From: Halisarca cf. caerulea
Taxonomy: Eukaryota; Porifera; Demospongiae; Chondrillida; Halisarcidae
DNA: 25,000 bases
NCBI GenBank assembly: GCA_963170055.1
Contig: CAUJGJ010000371.1
Coordinates: 4,266,011-4,291,010, forward strand
Direction: 5' to 3'
The notes beneath the pieces are model-generated. The model worked only from the letters and a program-made list of their open reading frames with translations. It searched no databases and was not told the origin of the DNA. The translations under genes and the position numbers were made by a program. Shown piece by piece: positions 20,503-25,000 of the stretch (within the stretch, counting starts at the first letter, position 1; each line of letters begins with the position of its first letter).

Positions 20503-23500
20503 GGGTGTGGTGGGTGTACATCCAGGTATAGGTAGCAGTAGAAGAAGATATATACATACATACGTACGTACATACGTACATGTGTGTTTTGGAAGGTTTG
20601 ATCCATACATGTGTATGGACATAGCATGAGTAAATGAGTGCTACGTAAGCAAGCTATGCATCTGGCTGTTGGAATTGGTAACAATCATGTTGCACTTGTG
20701 TGCTCGCCTCCTTCGAGCTAACTGTATCCTGCCAAAGTCTCACTTTCAGTCCAAGTAGTATCAGACTTGTCAAAACGTCTCTCCTCTCCCTGTTATGTGT
20801 GCACTGTAGTTATGGTATGGCGTTCAGAGCTGCTTCTATGCTCAAGACGAAAGAAGATTTGACATCCCTTCTTGAAGCAGTCGAAGTGAGTGAGCACTTG
20901 TGAGAGTTTTGGTTTTGTTGTCATTGCAGAGGTCCTGTTTGACAATGAGACTATGTTGACTCTGTTAATGTTTCAACCAGCTTTGCTCATGTTTCTTCAT
21001 GTCCCCTGTGTAGGATGTGATAGGGCAAGCTGACAGCACTGATACCACTCTTTATGTGAGTTAACTGCACCGAATCTACGTAGACACACATTGAGATTTT
21101 ATCACTGTAGGCAGTATGAGGGGATACCTGCAGACTACCCACATGTTGAGACCTCCCCATCATTGTAGACTGTACTGAGTGGACCTCTGTAATCTACCCA
21201 CATGTTGAGACCTCCCCATCATTGTAGACTGTACTGAGTGGACCTCTGTAATCTACCCACGTGTTGAGATCTCCCCATCATTGTAGACTGTACTGAGTGG
21301 ACCTCTATAGTCTACCCACATGTTGAGATCTCCCCATCATTGTAGACCATACTGAGTCAGCACACATACATACATACATATGTACAAGGATGATCCTCGT
21401 GAGCACACACTGTGTAAATATTCTACCATTTTACTCTGTACATTAGAATTTCTGGCACACCTACCTGTGATAACACACAAAGCTGAGTTATCTTACTTTG
21501 TTCTCGCTCTCCCCTTTTCTCTAGTATTCAGAAGGTCTGTCCACTACCTCAGCCGTGACTGTGGGTATGTTCTCTCTCATGTCTGCTCTCAACAAGGATG
21601 CTAACTTGAAATCTGTAAGTGTCAGCACTGGTTTAAATGTGTTAAATTATCTCTCTTATTCGACTTCCTCTTCTTCCACCCCCACACATGACTCCCTCTC
21701 CTTCCACTATCCACACATGACTCTCTCTCCTTCCACCCCCACACATGACTCCCTCTCCTTCCACCATCCACACATGACTCTCTCTCCTTCCACCCCCACA
21801 CATGACTCCCTGTCCCTCCATCCCCACACATGACTCTCTCTCCTTCCACCCCCACACATGACTCCCTCTCCTTCCACCCCCCACACATGACTCCCTCTCC
21901 TTCCACCCCCTCCCTCACACACACAGTCGGATGTTGTTAAACTCTCCAACTACATTCTGAGCAGCAGACATGCAGCCACCATTGGAGATGTGTACTCAGT
22001 GGTCACAGCTGCAGCTCAGCTCTCCAACAGCAAGGTACGTACGTACGTATGTATGCAAGGACACAAGTTTATCTATTGCACGTGGATATGTACGTATGTA
22101 CATACGTATTTCTGCATACATGCATATGTACGTATGTATTAGTACTACTATAGTATGTACATGTGTTTATGCATATCCATCTCTGAGCACATACCATGTG
22201 ATGTTGGGCTGTGGAGTACCAGTTACAGTACATGTTAGGTCAGCTGACTCTGTCTCATTGACTGTCAGATCATCCAAAATGGCTGCTGCACCAACTGTAC
22301 AAGGAATGGGTGCACCATAGGAAAACTCAGTATAACTTTGTGTTTGGAGCCCTTTTATCCCAACTTTTATAATAAGTGCATACTTTCTTGCCACCTAGTG
22401 TGATAGGCGCATGCACTTCTCAACTGGAGTCGGCGGTATGTGGCTGGCAATAGAACACCATATATTTCTATTGCAGTCAAACTTAGTTAGAAAGTCACTG
22501 TTTACAACATCAACCTCTTTACAACAACACACATGACAGGAACGGATTCAATGGTCTCTGTACTAAATGTCCTGGTTACAACAACACCTTGGTTATAACA
22601 GCTCATTTTGTGGTACCGTGGGTGTCGTTGTAAACAAGTTTGACTGTATCTGTGGCACATCCATGCTCATCTGAACCTCAATTGTCCGGATATCATTACG
22701 TGATTGTGCAACTGAAATATGGCATCGCTTTGATCATGTGGACTGGAAGCAGCGCAGAAAGAGGAGAAGAGGTTTTAAATAGAAAACTGAGAACGAAACG
22801 TTGAAAGTCTATTGCTTGGAGAAAGTTTTGTATTTGCGTTTTTGCAAAAATTACGTACATACGTACGTATGTGTTCACTAGGCCAAGAATAGTTACCAAA
22901 AAGTGAAGACAGAACTTCTTGATTTGTCATTATTGGTCCTAATGTTGCAGCTGATGTTTCATTAATAATTTCTCCATTTAACTTACTGGAGTTCTCACTT
23001 TTGCTTCTGAATCAAAATAGAAGTTAATTGAATGATAGGTTCAGATGAGGAGGATGTACTGTGATACAATACAATACAGTTCCCACATGTGTGTATTGTG
23101 TATTATTATTTCATTATACTGTATGTGTATTGTCTGCAGTTCTATGTGCCGACTGTGTTGAGTGCTGAAGCAGGTGGACCAATCACAGAGGGAAACCAGA
23201 ACTTCATGGTTTGTACAGTGAAAGTGTTGTGTGTATGTACGTATGTATGTACGAATGATGTACGGATGATGTACGTATGTACGTACTGTATGTGCTGATG
23301 ATGTACGTACTGTATGTACGGACGATGTACGTATGTACGGATGATGTACATACTGTATGTATGGACGATGTACATACAGTATGTTTGCAAACAGATTTTC
23401 ACACATGCATAAGCAAACGTATGTGTATTTATCAGACTTTTACACACATTGTGTATGAATGCAGGTGTTTACACATGTGCACACATGCACACACGCACAA

Positions 23501-25000
23501 ACACACACACTCACACACACACGCACACACACACGCACACACACACGCACACACATATACACACACACACACATACCTTCAGTCAGCCTGTCATTTCAGG
23601 TTCGTCTCACTAACATATTTGATGGTGGATTGGGCAAAGCTACAGTTGTAGCTGATGTGCTGGATTCAAGTGAAAAGACTGTTGCCAAGGCCAAAGCCCT
23701 GACAACAACTGACAAGTACGTGTGTATCACACTTTTTACTTGCCTTTTGTGTATGAACATACATACGTATGTGAGTACGTATGGTACTTTTCATAATGAA
23801 GTGAACAATATCGCGTGGTCAGTCGAGTGACCGACCAGCGTCTGTCGATTGACCGATCAGTGCCTGTCAAGCATTTGATTGGCACCACGAGAGTGTTAAC
23901 CACTTTGTGTCGACGCGTTGTAAGTGCTCATCGCCATTGCCAAATGAAAGATACACTAAAAGTGAGCGGGCCAGACCCCCCTGGCTCCCCCGGTTCCTAC
24001 GCCTGTGTGCTGTCACTCCTGCACATAACTGTCACATACTGACATTTTGTCTTTATGCCACTAACTGTAAGATTCATGTCATGTGTGCTCATCTCCGTAC
24101 ATGCATACGTAAGTAAATTTCTTACTATAGCTACTTATAGTAGGAATGTCCCATACCTGAATAGCCCCCTGTAGTAGACTGGATAGCCACCTGTAGTAGA
24201 CTGGATAGCCCCCTGTAGTAGACTGGATAGCCCCCTGTAGTAGACTGGATAGCCCCCTGTAGTAGACTGGATAACCCCCTGTAGTAGACTGGATAACTCC
24301 CTGTAGTAGACTGGATAGCCCCCTGTAGTAGACTGGATAGCCCCCTGTAGTAGACTGGATAGCCCCCTGTAGTAGACTGGATAGCCCCCTGTAGTAGACT
24401 GGATAGGCCCCTGTAGTAGACTGGATAGCCCCCTGTAGTAGACTGGATAACCCCCTGTAGTAGACTGGATAGCCCCCTGTAGTAGACTGGATAGCCCCCT
24501 GTAGTAGACTGGATAACCCCCTGTAGTAGACTGGATAGCTCCCTGTAGTAGACTGGATAGCCCCCTGTAGTAGACTGGATAGCCCCCTGTAGTAGACTGG
24601 ATAGCCCCCTGTAGTAGACTGGATAACCCCCTGTAGTAGACTGGATAACTCCCTGTAGTAGACTGGATAGCCCCCTGTAGTAGACTGGATAGCCCCCTGT
24701 AGTAGACTGGATAGCCCCCTGTAGTAGACTGGATAGCCCCCTGTAGTAGACTGGATAGGCCCCTGTAGTAGACTGGATAGCCCCCTGTAGTAGACTGGAT
24801 AGCCCCCTGTAGTAGACTGGATAACCCCCTGTAGTAGACTGGATAGCCCCCTGTAGTAGACTGGATAGCCCCCTGTAGTAGACTGGATAACCCCCTGTAG
24901 TAGACTGGATAGCTCCCTGTAGTAGACTGGATAGCCCCCTGTAGTAGACTGGATAGCCCCCTGTAGTAGACTGGATAGCCCCCTGTAGTAGACTGGATAA
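17066..25000 (+). CDS. RPN2: Ribophorin II (OST subunit 2), 11 exons visible, 3' end beyond window
   Basis: Exons are 17066-17093, 17406-17593, 18426-18533, 19615-19723, 20111-20174, 20810-20885, 21014-21055, 21525-21614, 21927-22034, 23140-23208 and 23600-23715. All junctions are GT..AG and codon phases match throughout; the last visible exon ends at phase 2, so more exons follow. The product begins with a signal peptide (MANSLHVLAV..LLETIHSQ). It follows the animal ribophorin II order: TAYQVVGGLSSLGG (human AFYSIVGLSSLG), QAAFIADTVGTTC, LYFAVSALTHLK, YSEGLSTTSAVTVGMFSLM, VYSVVTAAAQLSNSK, FYVPTVLSAEAG, then VRLTNIFDGGLGKATVVADV. This is the lumenal N-terminal half. The transmembrane C-terminal part lies outside the window. 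The protein is a non-catalytic ER-membrane subunit of oligosaccharyltransferase, which N-glycosylates nascent proteins. Nearly all longer introns carry tandem repeats. Confidence 0.93.
17720..17900. mobile_element. Pogo/Tc1-like MITE in RPN2 intron 2
   Basis: Ends CATTGAAACCTCTCTAATCC and the complement of GGATTACAGAGGTTTTCCTG form imperfect inverted repeats flanked by TA (17718-17719, 17901-17902). GGATTA-type motifs recur inside. Confidence 0.7.
17963..18157. repeat. 31-bp minisatellite, six copies, RPN2 intron 2
   Basis: Six full units and a partial one, each with core GATTTAACCCTAGACAGTA and GAGTGCCTTT. Copies are almost identical (one C/T change in the first), which suggests recent expansion or active homogenisation. 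Confidence 0.95.
18534..18568. repeat. GTAC/GTAT tetranucleotide run at the exon 3 splice donor
   Basis: The intron begins AAG|GTACGTATGTATG and continues as GTAT repeats, so several GT sites lie four bases apart at the donor. Confidence 0.85.
18936..19364. repeat. 33-bp minisatellite, 13 copies, RPN2 intron 3
   Basis: The unit core is TTGGATCAATGTGTCTTAAG followed by GTAYCTGGGRAYG. Spacing is exactly 33 bp from 18936 to 19332. Because 33 is a multiple of three and the unit has no stop in several frames, long open frames run through it on both strands. They lie inside an intron and are not called as genes. Confidence 0.95.
19979..20049. repeat. CA microsatellite, RPN2 intron 4
   Basis: An uninterrupted CA array about 60 bp upstream of exon 5. 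Confidence 0.95.
20175..20515. repeat. Compound TG / TGGG microsatellite, RPN2 intron 5
   Basis: It begins at the splice donor itself (AAG|GTGTGTGTG). TG runs alternate with G-rich blocks, notably GGGTGGGTGGGTGGGTGGG at about 20239-20259, a canonical G-quadruplex motif on the coding strand, and later GTGTGGGTGTGGGTGTGGG. Confidence 0.93.
21105..21357. repeat. 59-bp tandem repeat, about four copies, RPN2 intron 7
   Basis: Each unit carries CTACCCACATGTTGAGAYCT and CATCATTGTAGACTGTACTG. CATGTTGAG-type motifs start at exactly 59-bp spacing (21141, 21200, 21259, 21318). The outer copies are more diverged. Confidence 0.92.
21676..21913. repeat. 28-29-bp pyrimidine-rich minisatellite, RPN2 intron 8
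   Basis: About nine units built on CCACACATGACTCYCTCTCC with CCTTCCACCC. It fills most of the intron and reaches the polypyrimidine tract of the exon 9 acceptor. Confidence 0.92.
22191..22294 (-). pseudogene. Immunoglobulin-domain exon, antisense within RPN2 intron 9
   Basis: On the minus strand, about 34 codons (22294-22191) read as part of an I-set Ig domain: VNETESADLTCTVTGTPQ then PNITWY, with the B-strand L-x-C and the C-strand W. The stretch is bordered by an acceptor-like CCATTCCTTGTACAG and a donor-like TAT|GTGCTC, as in half-domain Ig exons. No partner exon with the second Cys is recognisable nearby. It is either an exon of a nested minus-strand gene or a captured fragment. It is typed as pseudogene for lack of any other visible exon, and could be a real exon. 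Confidence 0.5.
22474..22646. mobile_element. TIR MITE in RPN2 intron 9, about 173 bp
   Basis: Ends CAGTCAAACTTAGTTAGAAA and the complement of TTGTAAACAAGTTTGACTG are inverted repeats. TTACAACAACA-type motifs repeat inside. TA follows the right end; the left flank is TG. Confidence 0.72.
23209..23599. repeat. RPN2 intron 10: GTAC/ACGT-rich and CA arrays
   Basis: The first half is a degenerate array of GATGTACGTACTGTATGTACG-like units (about 23229-23385). The second half is a CA array with regular CG interruptions (about 23478-23575), ending just before the acceptor at 23599. Confidence 0.85.
24164..25000. repeat. 22-bp minisatellite, 38 copies to the window edge, RPN2 intron 11
   Basis: The invariant core CTGTAGTAGACTGGATA is followed by a variable five-base tail (mostly GCCCC; also ACCCC, ACTCC, GCTCC, GGCCC, GCCAC). 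Unit 38 is cut by the window end. Tail variants repeat in order with a 16-17-unit period, so there is a higher-order repeat of about 352-374 bp. There are no spacers and no coding frame. Confidence 0.97.

Noticed and set aside
21622..21949. Minus-strand frames with repeated HVWGWKERES-like peptides
   Set aside because: They are translations of the 28-bp minisatellite in RPN2 intron 8.
24164..25000. CRISPR-like array of 22-bp repeats
   Set aside because: Repeats are directly adjacent with no unique spacers; it is a minisatellite in a eukaryotic intron.

Overview
This window looks like nuclear DNA of an early-branching animal, most likely a demosponge. The genome type rests on spliced genes with GT..AG introns (one only 64 bp), dense microsatellites and minisatellites, many short inverted-repeat transposon relics, and housekeeping genes found only in eukaryotes. 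The sponge assignment is inference: compact genes, an alpha2delta/CACHD-like VWA-Cache pair and pogo-like MITEs are compatible with it, but nothing seen here proves it.

Layout from left to right. (1) 1-3106, minus: a two-exon gene with a cryptic MACPF-like region. Its large exon carries a one-base frame disruption, and its single complete intron (200-1837) holds a MITE and a CA/TG array. (2) 4827-6603, plus: mitochondrial ribosomal protein L16 in three exons. (3) 7377-9146, minus: an intronless secreted VWA-Cache protein. (4) 9742-10113: broken 3' ends of UPF3 (minus) and L16 (plus), joined at about 9990. (5) 10917-12668, minus: a second, nearly identical VWA-Cache gene. (6) 12670-14700: a repeat-rich spacer with two MITEs, a TA array and a 91-bp tandem repeat. 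(7) 14703-15881, minus: UPF3, the nonsense-mediated decay factor. (8) 17066 to beyond the right edge, plus: ribophorin II (RPN2), with 11 exons visible. Nearly every long RPN2 intron carries a different tandem repeat, ending in a 22-bp minisatellite with higher-order structure that runs off the window.

The main structural story is a tandem segmental duplication. The unit runs from inside the last L16 exon (about 6481), through one VWA-Cache gene, to inside the UPF3 coding region (about 14941). It was duplicated head to tail. This left one intact L16 at the left end, one intact UPF3 at the right end, two full VWA-Cache genes, and a chimeric junction at about 9990 holding only the 3' ends of UPF3 and L16. 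Copy 2 was later enlarged by MITE insertion and microsatellite expansion.

The genes do not form a pathway. L16 serves mitochondrial translation, UPF3 mRNA surveillance, and RPN2 N-glycosylation in the ER. The VWA-Cache and MACPF-like genes are accessory candidates. UPF3 and RPN2 are divergent across about 1.2 kb, and the MACPF-like gene and L16 are divergent across about 1.7 kb. No RNA genes were recognised and no CRISPR array is present. All identities come from reading translations by eye; no database search was run.
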